Shown: one piece after another, positions 42,017 through 54,176 of the stretch
Numbering within the stretch: position 1 is the stretch's first letter
Layout of the letters: each line of letters opens with the position of its first letter
NCBI RefSeq assembly: GCF_013410115.1
Contig: NZ_JACCCV010000001.1
Span: 1,302,001 to 1,366,000, forward strand
Reading direction: 5' to 3'
Length of the DNA stretch: 64,000 bases
Origin: Tunturiibacter gelidiferens
GTDB lineage: Bacteria; Acidobacteriota; Terriglobia; Terriglobales; Acidobacteriaceae
Made by a program: the position numbers and the translations under genes
The notes under the pieces: model-generated
The model's database searches: none
What the model saw: only the letters and a program-made list of their open reading frames with translations
What the model was told of the DNA's origin: nothing

Positions 42017-42631
42017 CTACTTGTTCAGAGTTGGGGTAGCCTTTGGCTCCGGCTTCGCCGTTCCGGACGGTATGCCTGAAACGATCTCATTCCAACTCTG
42101 CCATTTGGTATCTGTAGTAAAGGCCGTTGCCGCTGCCGTTCGCTCAGCACTGATTTTGTTACTCCACTTCGTCCAAAGGTCTATTCCAAGGCCTGCCAAA
42201 GCAGTAAGGGCAGTTGTGATCGCTTTGCTCTGGCTGGTCTGCACATCCACGTAATTAGTGAATGCAGCTGCGCTTTGGCTTGCGGTCGAGGCTGCTTTAG
42301 CGTACTTGGGATCAGAAGGCAGTCTTTTCGTTCGGCCTGAACGAATTGCTGAAGCCAGATAAGAATTCCAAGCGGTGTAATCGGAGTATGCCTTTGCATA
42401 CAACTTATAGGCCTGCGTGTACTGGGGGCTGTCGCTCTTAAATCGGCTGTTTGCCAATAGTACGTATTGTGAAGTGAACGTACGCGCTTGGACTATGTCC
42501 GCAGTCGTGGAGTCAATATTGATGGTGGTATTGGAAGCCGGTTGTTGCGCGGGGGACTGGTTGGTCAGTAAAAAAAACGAAATGAAGATCGCAGCGCAAA
42601 AGATGGACTTACTCAGCATGGGAACGTACAT
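42017..42631 (-). CDS. Secreted helical hypothetical protein, partner of the caspase gene
   Basis: About 204 residues: a signal peptide (MLSKSIFCAAIFISFFLLTNQ), then an almost wholly alpha-helical, Ala/Ser/Thr/Tyr-rich domain (SQYVLLANSRFKSDSPQYTQ, AYKLYAKAYSDYTAWNSYLA, AKAASTASQSAAAFTNYVDV, ALTALAGLGIDLWTKWSNKI). No family recognised. The start is uncertain: ATG codons at 42631 and 42619 and a TTG at 42655 are all in frame, none with a strong ribosome binding site. It is co-directional with the caspase gene, 8 bases upstream, and equally AT-rich. A substrate, inhibitor or anchoring role for the protease is a reasonable guess only. Confidence 0.65.
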   Translation of the reverse strand: MYVPMLSKSIFCAAIFISFFLLTNQSPAQQPASNTTINIDSTTADIVQARTFTSQYVLLANSRFKSDSPQYTQAYKLYAKAYSDYTAWNSYLASAIRSGRTKRLPSDPKYAKAASTASQSAAAFTNYVDVQTSQSKAITTALTALAGLGIDLWTKWSNKISAERTAAATAFTTDTKWQSWNEIVSGIPSGTAKPEPKATPTLNK

Positions 42632-42694
42632 CTGAAGCACCAAAAAAATATTCAATTAAGTTCCGTGTGGTATTCGAATTATGACACATGGCAC

Positions 42695-44914
<2,220 letters not shown>

Positions 44915-44980
44915 GGATTGAGTTTAGATGGATGGGGCAAATTTTGCGCGAGGAAGCGGCTGGGACTTTTGGGGGAGGTG

Positions 44981-45715
44981 TTACGCGATGGCAGAGCTGC
45001 GAACGAAGATGCCGTCGACCTGGAGGAGTCGGCCGGTGGCGGGGTCGCGGAAGGAGGGCTCGAGGTCCCAGAGCTGGAAGCCGTGATTGCACATGGTGGC
45101 GGACATCTCGGGCATGAGGGTTTCGCCCTGGTAGAGAGGAAGGAGGGACATCTCGAGCTGGACGGCGAGGGCCTGGGAGAGGATTCTGGGAGCTCCGGTG
45201 AGGACTTGCAGCTCGAAGCCCTGGACGTCGAGTTTGAGGAGAGCTTTGCTGGTGAAGGCGGGGGGAGGGAGGACGTCGTCGAGGCGGCGGATAGAGACTT
45301 TTTCTTTGTGGAGGTAGCCGGAGCTGGGGGCGGCGGAGAGGTGCGAGTCGAGCATGGGGAGGATGGAGCTGCAGAAGGAGTCGGCGGAGACGTTGATCTC
45401 CGTTTCGCCAGTCGTGGATCCCAGGGCGATGCCGGCTACGGTCCAGTGCGGATCGGATGAGGCAGCGGCAAGAAGCTTCTGGAACGAAGTGCTGCTGGGT
45501 TCGAAGGAGAGGATGTTGCCGCGATAGCCGATGGCGCGGCAGAGGGTTGCGAACTGGCCGGCGTTGGCGCCGACGTCGAGGATGAGATTGAGGTCGAGGA
45601 GAGAGAAGAGGCGGCGATAGCGGAGTCTTTGAGAGCTGTAGACGTCGGTCTTCCGAATCTGATGGCCGGTGGCTTCTACTACGGAGCGGAGGGAGCGTTT
45701 GAGGGAGTGCGTCAT
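44981..45715 (-). CDS. FkbM family SAM-dependent methyltransferase
   Basis: 244-residue class I methyltransferase of the FkbM group. SAM-binding motif I is ILDVGANAGQFATLCRAIG (about 47-65), followed by ILSFEPSSTSFQKLLAAA, then the FkbM-typical VSIRRLDDVLPPP and ALLKLDVQGFELQVLTGAPR. FkbM enzymes O-methylate sugars or polyketides, and in cell-surface loci they cap glycans. The open frame extends upstream but the true start is ATG at 45715, overlapping the O-antigen ligase stop in an ATGA. This coupling suggests methylation of a surface glycan. Confidence 0.9.
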   Translation of the reverse strand: MTHSLKRSLRSVVEATGHQIRKTDVYSSQRLRYRRLFSLLDLNLILDVGANAGQFATLCRAIGYRGNILSFEPSSTSFQKLLAAASSDPHWTVAGIALGSTTGETEINVSADSFCSSILPMLDSHLSAAPSSGYLHKEKVSIRRLDDVLPPPAFTSKALLKLDVQGFELQVLTGAPRILSQALAVQLEMSLLPLYQGETLMPEMSATMCNHGFQLWDLEPSFRDPATGRLLQVDGIFVRSSAIA

Positions 45716-46944
45716 GTGGTGGAAGTCTCGAAGAGGGCTGTCTCTGCTGGGTGAGATTGGGGAGTGCGGATTGAGAGCAGGATGGAGAGCATGATCATTA
45801 GCCAGAGAGGAAGAGAGAGGTCGTAGATCTGGGTGTCGGTGAGGCCTCGGACGAGAGCGAAGAGGAGTATTGTGCCGGCGAGTGTTTTGAGATGAGATGC
45901 AGGCGCGCGGCGAACCTGGCGAAAGAAGGTCCAGTAGAGGCCAATCGTGAGGAGGACGCCGACGGCTCCGAAGGCGAAGAACTGCTGAAGGAGTTCGTTG
46001 TGGGCTTGCTGGGCTTCGAAGAGTCCGAAGGGTGGGACGACGAATCGGTAGGAGTAGAAGCCGTTGCCGAAGATCGGTTTCTTGATGGCGTATTCGAGAG
46101 ACATGGCCCAGATGATGGTTCGGCCGGTAAGGGTTTCGGGATCGGTGCCAGCGGCGTAGGTGGTGAAGTAGGCCTCGAGCAGACCGGAGAGAGAGACAAG
46201 GACGGCTGTCGCGGCGATGCCGATTCTGATCTTTATCTTGCGGGAGAGCGTGGAGTCTCGGAGGAGATAGAAGCAGAAGGCCAGGAGGAAGGCGAAGATG
46301 GCGCTTTTGCTGATGGTGCGCAGAAGCGTTGTCGCAAGGAAGAGTGCGGGCCATCGCCAGAGCGTGGTCTCGTGTGCGAGGTGGATTGCCAGCAGCGTGG
46401 CGATGGCGAAGAGGAAGCCGAGTGTGTTTGGATGCAGGAAGATCTCATCCCCGAGGCGCAAGTCGTCTCGGGCAGGGATGGCCCAGGCGACGATGGCCAC
46501 GATGCAGGCTCCGTAGACGAAACCTTTCATGATGGCCGCTGCTTTGATCTCAGGGTCGCCGTCACGCAGGAGAATCCAGACGGTGGCGACGTCTGCGGCC
46601 CAGGAGAGCCAGTAACCGGCGGCCGCATCGAGGGGTGCCTGGGACCAGAAGATACTGACGAAGCTGAGGCTGAGTAGGGCGGCGGCCCAGCGAATGGGTG
46701 TGGTGCGATAGGACGCGGTGGAGGTTGTTGCGCTGCCTATAGTGAAGAGCGTTGCGAGGGAGAGAAGAATCAAGCTTAGCGCTAGCCAGACAATGGTTCC
46801 TGACTGAGGCTCATCTCGAAACCAGAGGAAGGTCAGCGAGACTCTGAAGGCGAAGATGAAGCCAGTTGCGGCGGATAGTAGAGGGAGGTCGTCGCGGGTT
46901 TTATCGACTGTTGATGCCATAAGCTGCGCGCGGGCGGATGCCAT
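45712..46944 (-). CDS. O-antigen ligase/polymerase family membrane protein
   Basis: 410-residue inner-membrane protein with about ten to twelve helices and the long periplasmic loop of the Wzy_C/WaaL family. Helices include TIVWLALSLILLSLATLFTI, AGYWLSWAADVATVWILL and LGFLFAIATLLAIHLAH. The loop carries the family signature TGRTIIWAMSLEYAIKKPIFGNGFYSYR and AQQAHNELLQQFFAFGAVGVLLTIG, with the conserved His-Asn. It would ligate or polymerise undecaprenyl-linked glycan. It heads a two-gene unit with the FkbM methyltransferase and is divergent from ackA across 227 bases with no gene. Confidence 0.9.
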   Translation of the reverse strand: MASARAQLMASTVDKTRDDLPLLSAATGFIFAFRVSLTFLWFRDEPQSGTIVWLALSLILLSLATLFTIGSATTSTASYRTTPIRWAAALLSLSFVSIFWSQAPLDAAAGYWLSWAADVATVWILLRDGDPEIKAAAIMKGFVYGACIVAIVAWAIPARDDLRLGDEIFLHPNTLGFLFAIATLLAIHLAHETTLWRWPALFLATTLLRTISKSAIFAFLLAFCFYLLRDSTLSRKIKIRIGIAATAVLVSLSGLLEAYFTTYAAGTDPETLTGRTIIWAMSLEYAIKKPIFGNGFYSYRFVVPPFGLFEAQQAHNELLQQFFAFGAVGVLLTIGLYWTFFRQVRRAPASHLKTLAGTILLFALVRGLTDTQIYDLSLPLWLMIMLSILLSIRTPQSHPAETALFETSTT

Positions 46945-47171
46945 GAGAAAAGGTTGCGGGATGCGAAGGGCCGCTCCTTTTGGTCTGCTGTGAGTTTATG
47001 GCTTGTTGGAGGCCGCAGGTCGAGGCTCAGGCTGGTACTGCAATCTTTTTACAGCGACGAGACAAATGTTCGACATTGGACGTCATCTGGTGAGGAACGC
47101 GCTTGTGGAGAATTTACGGGCCTGTGATGGGCTGGGTGTAACGTAGGGAAGGGTTTCGCGACAGGGGTGCT

Positions 47172-48371
47172 GTGCACATACTCGTTATCAATAGCGGATC
47201 TTCGTCGATAAAGTTTTCCCTGTTTGAAGCTCAGGGAGAGGAACCTCGGTCGTTGTTTGAGGGTGAGGTGATCGGGATTGGTGGGGTGAAGGCGAGTTTC
47301 AAATTTCGCGACGCTGGTGGACGAGATTTAAGCGGAGGACGTAACGAGGTAAAGGCGCAGACTGCGCTAGAGGCGATCGGGCTGGTGGTTGGAGCGGTGA
47401 GTGGGCAGGGTTTGCCGACTGTGGATGCGGTGGGATATCGGGTCGTGCATCCGGGAGCGAAGCTTGACCGGCATCAGCGGATTACCGAAGAGGTGCTGAA
47501 GGATCTCGAGGAGGCGGTGGTGTTTGCGCCTCTGCATGATCCTGCGGTGATTGAAGTGATCAAAGACATGATGGTGAAGTTTCCTGGGGTAGCGCATTAT
47601 GCCTGCTTTGATACGGTGTTTCACCAGACGATGTCTGAGGCTGCGACGACGTATCCGATTCCGATGGAGTATCGCGAGCGGGGAGTTCGGCGATATGGAT
47701 TTCATGGATTGAGCTGCGAGTCGATTGTGCGGCAGTTACGCGCAGAGAAGGAGCTTTCGTTTCCGAAGCGGATGGTGATTGCGCATCTCGGGAGCGGATG
47801 CAGCGTTACGGCGTTGGTGGATGGATGCTCTATCGACACGACAATGGGACTGACGCCTACGGGTGGAGTGGTGATGGGGACACGGCCGGGTGATCTCGAT
47901 CCGGGGCTGGTGCTCTATCTGCTGCGGCAGATGAAGGGAGATCAGGTTGCGGCGCTGGAGAAGATGCTGAACCATGATGCGGGGATGGTGGCGCTTTCTG
48001 GGATGCTGAACGATATGAAGGCTGTGCGGGAGGCGGTGGTGAAGGGCGACGCACAGGCAAGCCTGGCGGTGGAGATATTTACTCGGAGTGTGAAGAAGGC
48101 GCTGGGCGGCTTTATTGCGTTGATGGGCGGAATTGATGCGGTGGTGTTTGCTGGTGGAATCGGAGAGCATGATACGCGGTCGCGGCCGGAGATACTGGCC
48201 GGGATGGACGATTTGGGTATTTCTGTTAATTCTGAGTTGAACGGTGCAGGGGGCGACGCTGTCCGACAGATAAGTGCATCTGACTCAGTGACGGCAGTGC
48301 TTGTCGTTCCGGCTAAGGAAGATTGGATGATCGCGATGCATGTTCATCGAATGGCCCAATCTGCGAAATGA
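47172..48371 (+). CDS. ackA: Acetate kinase
   Basis: 399-residue enzyme of standard length converting acetyl phosphate plus ADP to acetate plus ATP. Family motifs: ILVINSGSSSIKFSLFEAQ at the start, GYRVVHPGAKL, YGFHGLSCESIVRQL (catalytic His region), HLGSGCSVTALVDG, DTTMGLTPTGGVVMGTRPGDLDPGL and AVVFAGGIGEHDTRSRPEIL. The start is GTG at 47172. It is followed after 68 bases by phosphoketolase on the same strand, a pairing that joins acetyl phosphate production to ATP formation. Confidence 0.96.
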   Translation: MHILVINSGSSSIKFSLFEAQGEEPRSLFEGEVIGIGGVKASFKFRDAGGRDLSGGRNEVKAQTALEAIGLVVGAVSGQGLPTVDAVGYRVVHPGAKLDRHQRITEEVLKDLEEAVVFAPLHDPAVIEVIKDMMVKFPGVAHYACFDTVFHQTMSEAATTYPIPMEYRERGVRRYGFHGLSCESIVRQLRAEKELSFPKRMVIAHLGSGCSVTALVDGCSIDTTMGLTPTGGVVMGTRPGDLDPGLVLYLLRQMKGDQVAALEKMLNHDAGMVALSGMLNDMKAVREAVVKGDAQASLAVEIFTRSVKKALGGFIALMGGIDAVVFAGGIGEHDTRSRPEILAGMDDLGISVNSELNGAGGDAVRQISASDSVTAVLVVPAKEDWMIAMHVHRMAQSAK

Positions 48372-48439
48372 GTCTTTTCCGGTTACAAATTTTCTAGGAT
48401 TGCTTCCGGATCTACTGATTACGATTGACGGAGTTATTT

Positions 48440-50857
48440 ATGAGTAATGTGTCCAAGGAACTGGTTAAAGACAAGAGTCAGGGTGGTAAGCCGCTTTCGG
48501 CTGAGGAACTGCGGAAGCTGGATGCCTATTGGCGGGCGTGCAACTATCTTTGTGTTGGGATGCTTTACTTGCGGGCGAATCCCCTGTTGCGGGAGCCGTT
48601 GAAGGCGGAGCATATTAAGAACCGGCTGTTGGGGCACTGGGGTTCGGACCCTGGGCAGACGTTTGTGTGGGTGCATCTGAACCGGCTCATCAAGAAGTAC
48701 GATTTGGATTTAATTTATTTGTCGGGTCCGGGACATGGGGCGCCAGCTACGCTTTCGAACAGTTATCTGGAGGGTGTGTATTCGGAGGTGTATCCAGATA
48801 AGAGCGAAGACGTTGCGGGAATGCTGAAGTTCTTCAAACAGTTTTCCTTTCCGGGTGGGATTGGGAGTCACTGCACGCCAGAGACGCCGGGGTCGATTCA
48901 TGAGGGGGGCGAGCTGGGCTACAGCTTGTCGCATGGGTTTGGCGCGGCGTTTGATAATCCTGACTTGATTGTGACCGTAGTGGTGGGAGATGGAGAAGCT
49001 GAGACGGGGCCGCTGGCTACGTCCTGGCACTCGAACAAATTCTTGAATCCTGTAAGGGATGGTGCGGTGCTGCCAATACTGCACCTTAACGGTTACAAAA
49101 TAGCTAATCCTACAGTGCTGGCGCGTATTTCTCCCGAAGAGTTGGAGTGGATGTTCAAGGGATTTGGCTGGGAGCCGCATGTTGTCGAAGGAGATGATCC
49201 GGCGACGATGCACCAGTTGATGGCGGGAGTGATGGAGGATTGCGTGAAGGAGATTCGCGCGATTCAGAAGAAAGCCAGGAGTGCGCCGAAGGGGACAGCG
49301 CCGGAGCGGCCGCGGTGGCCGATGACTATTCTGCGTTCGCCGAAGGGATGGACTTGCCCGAAGGAGATTGATGGGCACAAGCTGGAGGGCTCGTGGCGAG
49401 CGCACCAGATGCCGGTTCTCGATCCGGTGACGAATCCGAAACACCTGAAGATGGTTGAGAAGTGGATGAAGAGCTACAAGCCGGAGGAGTTGTTTGATGA
49501 ATCGGGCAAGCTGATCGCGGAGTTGAGGGAGATGGCTCCTGTCGGTCAGCGAAGAATCACAGCGAATCCTCATGCGAATGGTGGACTGCTGCGGAAACCG
49601 ATGGAGCTGCCGGACTTTCGCGACTATGCGGTGAAGGTGGAAAAGCCGGGCCAGATCGAGGTTTCGCCGACTGATGTGTTGGCGCACTTTTTGCGCGATG
49701 CGATGAAGAGGAATATGACGAGCTTTCGTGTCTTCGGGCCCGATGAGACGGCTTCGAATAAGTTGCAGGCTATCTATGAGGCCAGCGGGAAGACGTGGAT
49801 GGCGAAGCTGCTGCCTGAGGATGCGGACGGCGGGGATCTTGCGCGAGATGGTCGCGTGATGGAGATTCTGAGCGAGCATACGCTGGAGGGATGGTTCGAG
49901 GGCTATGTGCTGACGGGGCGGCATGGCTTCTTTTCGACCTACGAATCGTTCGTGCACATCATCGATTCGATGTTCAACCAGCATGCGAAGTGGCTGGAGA
50001 AGAGCAAGCTGGAGTTGAGATGGCGAGCGCCGATTTCATCGATCAATCTGCTGATTACGTCGCTGGTGTGGCGACAGGATCACAACGGATTTACGCATCA
50101 GGATCCCGGGTTTCTAGATGTAGTGACGAATAAGAGCCCGGAGGTAACGCGGATCTATCTGCCACCGGATGCGAATTGTTTGTTGAGTGTTGGGAATCAC
50201 TGTCTGCGCAGCTCAAATTACGTGAATGTGATTGTTGCGGATAAGGCGCCACATCTGCAGTATCTGAATATGGATGATGCGGTGAAGCATTGCACGAAGG
50301 GAATCGGGATATGGGACTTCGCGAGTAATGACGCGGGGGATGAGCCGGATGCGGTGATTGCGTGTGCGGGGGATATTCCGACGGAAGAGGCGTTGGCTGC
50401 TGTCGCGATTCTGCGAGAGCGATGTCCGGATGTGAAGGTTCGGTTTGTGAATGTGGTGGATCTGTTCCGGTTGATGCCGGAGACGGAGCATCCGCATGGG
50501 CTTTCGGAGAAGGAGTTCGATAGCTTGTTTACGAAGAACAAGCCGGTGATCTTCAACTTCCATGCCTATGCTTCGCTGGTCCACAAGCTGACGTACAAGC
50601 GGACGAATCATGAGAACTTCCATGTGCGCGGATACAAGGAGAAGGGCAATATCAATACTCCGCTGGAGTTGGCGATTCTGAATCAGATCGATCGGTTTGA
50701 CCTGGCTATCGATGTGATCGATCGAGTGCCTCGGCTGCAGATGACGGCGGCTCATACGAAGGAGTGGCTGAAGGGGCAGATCATCGAAGCGGTGAACTAC
50801 GCGCATGAGAACGGGATTGACAGCAAGGGGATTCGGGAGTGGAAGTGGCCTTTGTAG
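48440..50857 (+). CDS. xfp: Xylulose-5-phosphate/fructose-6-phosphate phosphoketolase
   Basis: 805-residue thiamine-diphosphate enzyme that splits xylulose 5-phosphate or fructose 6-phosphate into acetyl phosphate and a smaller sugar phosphate. Recognised from [21 protein letters not shown], the family signature [40 protein letters not shown], the TPP-site region [20 protein letters not shown] with [21 protein letters not shown], and the C-terminal [23 protein letters not shown] at 48440 has GGAG 6 bases upstream; the frame is open 15 bases earlier. Next to ackA it forms a phosphoketolase shunt yielding acetate and ATP. A strong terminator follows. Confidence 0.96.
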   Translation: MSNVSKELVKDKSQGGKPLSAEELRKLDAYWRACNYLCVGMLYLRANPLLREPLKAEHIKNRLLGHWGSDPGQTFVWVHLNRLIKKYDLDLIYLSGPGHGAPATLSNSYLEGVYSEVYPDKSEDVAGMLKFFKQFSFPGGIGSHCTPETPGSIHEGGELGYSLSHGFGAAFDNPDLIVTVVVGDGEAETGPLATSWHSNKFLNPVRDGAVLPILHLNGYKIANPTVLARISPEELEWMFKGFGWEPHVVEGDDPATMHQLMAGVMEDCVKEIRAIQKKARSAPKGTAPERPRWPMTILRSPKGWTCPKEIDGHKLEGSWRAHQMPVLDPVTNPKHLKMVEKWMKSYKPEELFDESGKLIAELREMAPVGQRRITANPHANGGLLRKPMELPDFRDYAVKVEKPGQIEVSPTDVLAHFLRDAMKRNMTSFRVFGPDETASNKLQAIYEASGKTWMAKLLPEDADGGDLARDGRVMEILSEHTLEGWFEGYVLTGRHGFFSTYESFVHIIDSMFNQHAKWLEKSKLELRWRAPISSINLLITSLVWRQDHNGFTHQDPGFLDVVTNKSPEVTRIYLPPDANCLLSVGNHCLRSSNYVNVIVADKAPHLQYLNMDDAVKHCTKGIGIWDFASNDAGDEPDAVIACAGDIPTEEALAAVAILRERCPDVKVRFVNVVDLFRLMPETEHPHGLSEKEFDSLFTKNKPVIFNFHAYASLVHKLTYKRTNHENFHVRGYKEKGNINTPLELAILNQIDRFDLAIDVIDRVPRLQMTAAHTKEWLKGQIIEAVNYAHENGIDSKGIREWKWPL

Positions 50858-50875
50858 GTTGAATAGGCGGACGTG

Positions 50876-50917
50876 AAAAAGCCCCATCCGGCGATGCTCT
50901 GCTGGATGGGGCTTTTC
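50876..50917. terminator. Bidirectional rho-independent terminator
   Basis: AAAAAGCCCCATCC...GGATGGGGCTTTT with a 14-base loop and A and T runs on the two sides. It lies between the convergent xfp and TonB receptor genes and can serve both. Confidence 0.92.
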
Positions 50918-50930
50918 GTTGTGGTTTGGG

Positions 50931-53900
50931 TTAGAAGATGATCTTTCCACCGAATTGAGTGTTGAATGCTTCGCCGGCTCCGATGCCGGGTGCGCCGTTA
51001 TAGTCGCCGATGGTATCGCTGAGTTGCGAGCTGCCGCCGACGGATGGGGAAGGAGGAGCGAAGTTATTTCGGTTGAAGAGGTTGAACATCTCTGCGCGGA
51101 GCTGGATGGTGAGACGCTCGCCGATCTTCGTGTTTTTGAAGACGGAGAGATCGACGTCATTGTAGCCGGGAGCGTAGAAGGAGTTGCGGCGAACGGTGCC
51201 GAAGGTGCCCGGAGCCGGATCCTGGAAGGCGCTGAGATCGATCCAGTTTGCGGTAGTGGACTGGCCTTGGTAGCCGACGCGTGCTGGAGCAATTTGAACT
51301 GCGCGGTCGTTGCCTTCGTTGGTGCCGCTGATGTCTCCGGAGGCACGAACCGTAAAGGGCTGGCCACCATGGAAGGTAAGCAGACCATTGACCTGCCAGC
51401 CACCGGTGAGCCCCTTCAGGTGCTGCGAACCCGGAACATCGTAGCTCAGGAAGCTGACGAAGGTGGCCCTGGTATCGAAGTCTGAGTTGCTGTAGTCCCC
51501 TTTGAAGTTGGTACTGTCTTGAGGAAGAGCGCCGCGGTAAGCGGTGACTTCGTCAAGGGCGTGTGACCAGGTGAAGACGGTTTGGGAGGAGAAGCGATGC
51601 CAGTTGGTAACGCGAATCTGCGCCTGGAAGGAGTTATAGTTTGCAGTCCCGATGCTTTCAATCTGGTTGATGTTGCCGTACTGGGGATAGAGGCCGTAGA
51701 AGGGGCGTTTCATCTGGCGATCAATGTCTGCGCTGTAGATGCCGGGAACAGACTGGTTGATGTCGAGAAGGCTGAGGAGATGACGGGCTGAGGAGCCCAC
51801 ATATCCGAGTTGAAAGATAACGCTGGACGCCAGCGTGTGCTCGAGGTTTACGCTGTAGTTCTCGTTGTAGGAGGGGCGGAAGTTGGGGTTGACAGAGAAG
51901 ACGCCGCAGGGTGATCCGGCAGCGCAGGGGTATCCAACCGAGGAGGGGAAGATCGGAACGCCTGCGACGATGGTGGTGTTCGATCCGCCATTAGCAGCCG
52001 AGACGGAGTAGACGGGGCTTGCACCGCCGGGATTGCCTTCGACTCCGTTGGGAGCCTGATTGCCCGGACGATTGTCGAGGAAGGGATTGAGGTTGGGGGT
52101 ATCAGCAAACCAGCCGTAACCAGCGCGGACGACTGTATTCTGGTCGATCGCGTAGCTGAATCCGACACGCGGGCTGAAGTTCTTGTAGTACTGAGGATAG
52201 AGCGAGCTGATCTGATTTCCCTGGAAGGCAAGCCCTTCATTTGAGATGAGAGCCGGACGGAAGACGGCCAGATCCTTGTTGGAGTTATGAAGCGGACCTT
52301 CATAGTCGTAACGAATGCCGTAGTTTACGTTGAGCTTGGGAGTGAGCTGCCAGGAGTCGCCGGCGTTCAGGAACCATGTATTGACGAAGACCTGACGCTC
52401 TGGATCTCCGATGGTGATGCTGGCTGAGGAGGTTTCGCCAGCCAGGAAGTCGGCGAGTGCACCAGCGTAACCGGGACCGCCGACCTGGCTGCCATCGAAG
52501 GTGAAGGACCCGGTGGAGTGACGATGGTAGAACTCGTCGAGCTGCGCCTGGCGATATTCTCCGCCGAAGCGCATCTGGTGCCTGCCTTTTGTCCATGAGA
52601 GCTGGTCTGTGAGGTGGCCGGTGATGTCGTTGCGTCCTTCGGGCGGGGTCAGACCGACGGGATCAAAGTTGCTGCTTTGGGCGGTTGTGCCGCCGCCTGA
52701 GCTGGCGGGCCTGCCGATGGTGATGTTCGGAGCGTTCGGGAAGGTGGCGCCGGTGATGAAGCCGAGGCTTTGAACATCCTGGCCGGTCTGGTTGTCGTTG
52801 AAGACCTGATTGAAGTAGTTGACTCCGGCGAGAACCTGGTTGGAGATGCTGGAGGATATGACCCGGTTGTAGACGATGGCGATGTTCTGTACGTGAATTG
52901 GTGCGACTTCGTAGTAAGCGAGGAGTTGGGAGCCAACGGGCGCAACCTGACTGCCTTGACCGACGAACCAGTGAGCGCTGAGGTTATCTTTGTCGCTGAT
53001 TCGATAGTCAACCTTGCCGAGACCATTCCAGCTGTATCCGAACTCGGGATCGCTGGAGTGGTAATTGTTTACGACTCCGACAGTGTCCTGAGCGAGTACG
53101 TTCGAGCCCCACAACCTGTTGAGCACAGCCACCATCACCGGATTAACTGGAACGCCTTTGGCAGCGAGGATCGCTTCGGCTTGGGTTTGCCAGCCGATCG
53201 ATGGTTCGGTCGCCGTTCCAGATTGGCCGATGGTGAAGCGTTGATGTTCGAAGGTGGCAAAGCCGAAGAGCTTGTCTTTGAGGAACGGGCCGCCGAGGGA
53301 GAAGCCGGTGTTGTAGTTGCGGACCTTCTGCTTGGTTGATGAGAAGGGGCTCTTGGCACCGAAGAGTTCATTGCGATTGAAGTAATATGCGGTGCCGTGA
53401 AGTTGATTGGTACCAGAGCGGAGGGTCAGGTTGATGGTGCCACCTGGGTTACGTCCGCCTTCGGGACCGGACTGTGTCTGCGCGGAGAACTGGTCGACTG
53501 CGTCGAGTGGGAGGATGATACCGGCGATGCCGGAGACGCCGCCCTGGTTGACTGCGGGAATGTTATGCCAGAGATCATTGTTATCGACGCCGTCGATCTG
53601 CCAGTTCATCTGATTGGCGCGGGTTCCATTGAGGGAGCCGAAGCCGCCGCCGCTATAGCCGGCGTAGCCCGCCGTGAGCGAGATCATCTGAGTGAAGTCG
53701 CGACCGTTGAGTGGCAGGTCTGACACGACTTTGGCATCGAGCACGGTGGTCTGCGTGGTGGTTGTGGTATCGAGAGCTACGGCTGCTGCATCGACTTCTA
53801 CAGTTGTGGCCGAACTCGAGAGTGGAAGAGAGACTGGCAGAGTGAAGATTACGCCGGCCTGGACCGCGATCTTGTCGGTCTTTACAGTCTGGAATCCAGA

Positions 53901-54176
53901 GAAACTGACGGTGACGCTGTAGTTGCCGAGGGGAAGATCCTGGAAGAGGAACTCGCCACCACTGGAGCTGGTGGTTGTGTGCTTGACGTCAGTATCGGTT
54001 TGCACGGCGACGACGGTTGCGTTCGCGATGGCAGCGCCGGTGCGATCAGTTACAGTACCGTTGATTCCGCCGCGGAAGGTCTGGGCGTTTGCAAACGATG
54101 TTCCGAGAATGGTTAGCAGAATGGCGGCGAGACTGTAGAGCACAGCCTGTAAGGGTCTTACCGATTGCCTACGCAT
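50931..54176 (-). CDS. TonB-dependent receptor with carboxypeptidase-regulatory-like domain (second)
   Basis: 1081-residue outer-membrane receptor. Signal peptide (about 1-32; ending TSFANAQ), regulatory-like domain (about 35-115; GINGTVTDRTGAAIANATVV, LPLGNYSVTVSFSGFQTVKTD), and a plug with VVSDLPLNGRDFTQMISLTAG and NQMNWQIDGVDNNDLWHN. The large barrel ends LTIQLRAEMFNLFNRNNFAPP and FNTQFGGKIIF with a terminal phenylalanine. GGAGG lies 4 bases before the ATG. It is similar in design to, but clearly not a recent copy of, the receptor at 2.8 kb. It is convergent with xfp and has no obvious partner gene, so the ligand remains unknown. Confidence 0.93.
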   Translation of the reverse strand: MRRQSVRPLQAVLYSLAAILLTILGTSFANAQTFRGGINGTVTDRTGAAIANATVVAVQTDTDVKHTTTSSSGGEFLFQDLPLGNYSVTVSFSGFQTVKTDKIAVQAGVIFTLPVSLPLSSSATTVEVDAAAVALDTTTTTQTTVLDAKVVSDLPLNGRDFTQMISLTAGYAGYSGGGFGSLNGTRANQMNWQIDGVDNNDLWHNIPAVNQGGVSGIAGIILPLDAVDQFSAQTQSGPEGGRNPGGTINLTLRSGTNQLHGTAYYFNRNELFGAKSPFSSTKQKVRNYNTGFSLGGPFLKDKLFGFATFEHQRFTIGQSGTATEPSIGWQTQAEAILAAKGVPVNPVMVAVLNRLWGSNVLAQDTVGVVNNYHSSDPEFGYSWNGLGKVDYRISDKDNLSAHWFVGQGSQVAPVGSQLLAYYEVAPIHVQNIAIVYNRVISSSISNQVLAGVNYFNQVFNDNQTGQDVQSLGFITGATFPNAPNITIGRPASSGGGTTAQSSNFDPVGLTPPEGRNDITGHLTDQLSWTKGRHQMRFGGEYRQAQLDEFYHRHSTGSFTFDGSQVGGPGYAGALADFLAGETSSASITIGDPERQVFVNTWFLNAGDSWQLTPKLNVNYGIRYDYEGPLHNSNKDLAVFRPALISNEGLAFQGNQISSLYPQYYKNFSPRVGFSYAIDQNTVVRAGYGWFADTPNLNPFLDNRPGNQAPNGVEGNPGGASPVYSVSAANGGSNTTIVAGVPIFPSSVGYPCAAGSPCGVFSVNPNFRPSYNENYSVNLEHTLASSVIFQLGYVGSSARHLLSLLDINQSVPGIYSADIDRQMKRPFYGLYPQYGNINQIESIGTANYNSFQAQIRVTNWHRFSSQTVFTWSHALDEVTAYRGALPQDSTNFKGDYSNSDFDTRATFVSFLSYDVPGSQHLKGLTGGWQVNGLLTFHGGQPFTVRASGDISGTNEGNDRAVQIAPARVGYQGQSTTANWIDLSAFQDPAPGTFGTVRRNSFYAPGYNDVDLSVFKNTKIGERLTIQLRAEMFNLFNRNNFAPPSPSVGGSSQLSDTIGDYNGAPGIGAGEAFNTQFGGKIIF

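Noticed and set aside
48710-49984. 424-codon minus-strand frame rich in Arg, His and Leu
   Set aside because: Shadow of the phosphoketolase gene; composition is typical of an antisense frame.
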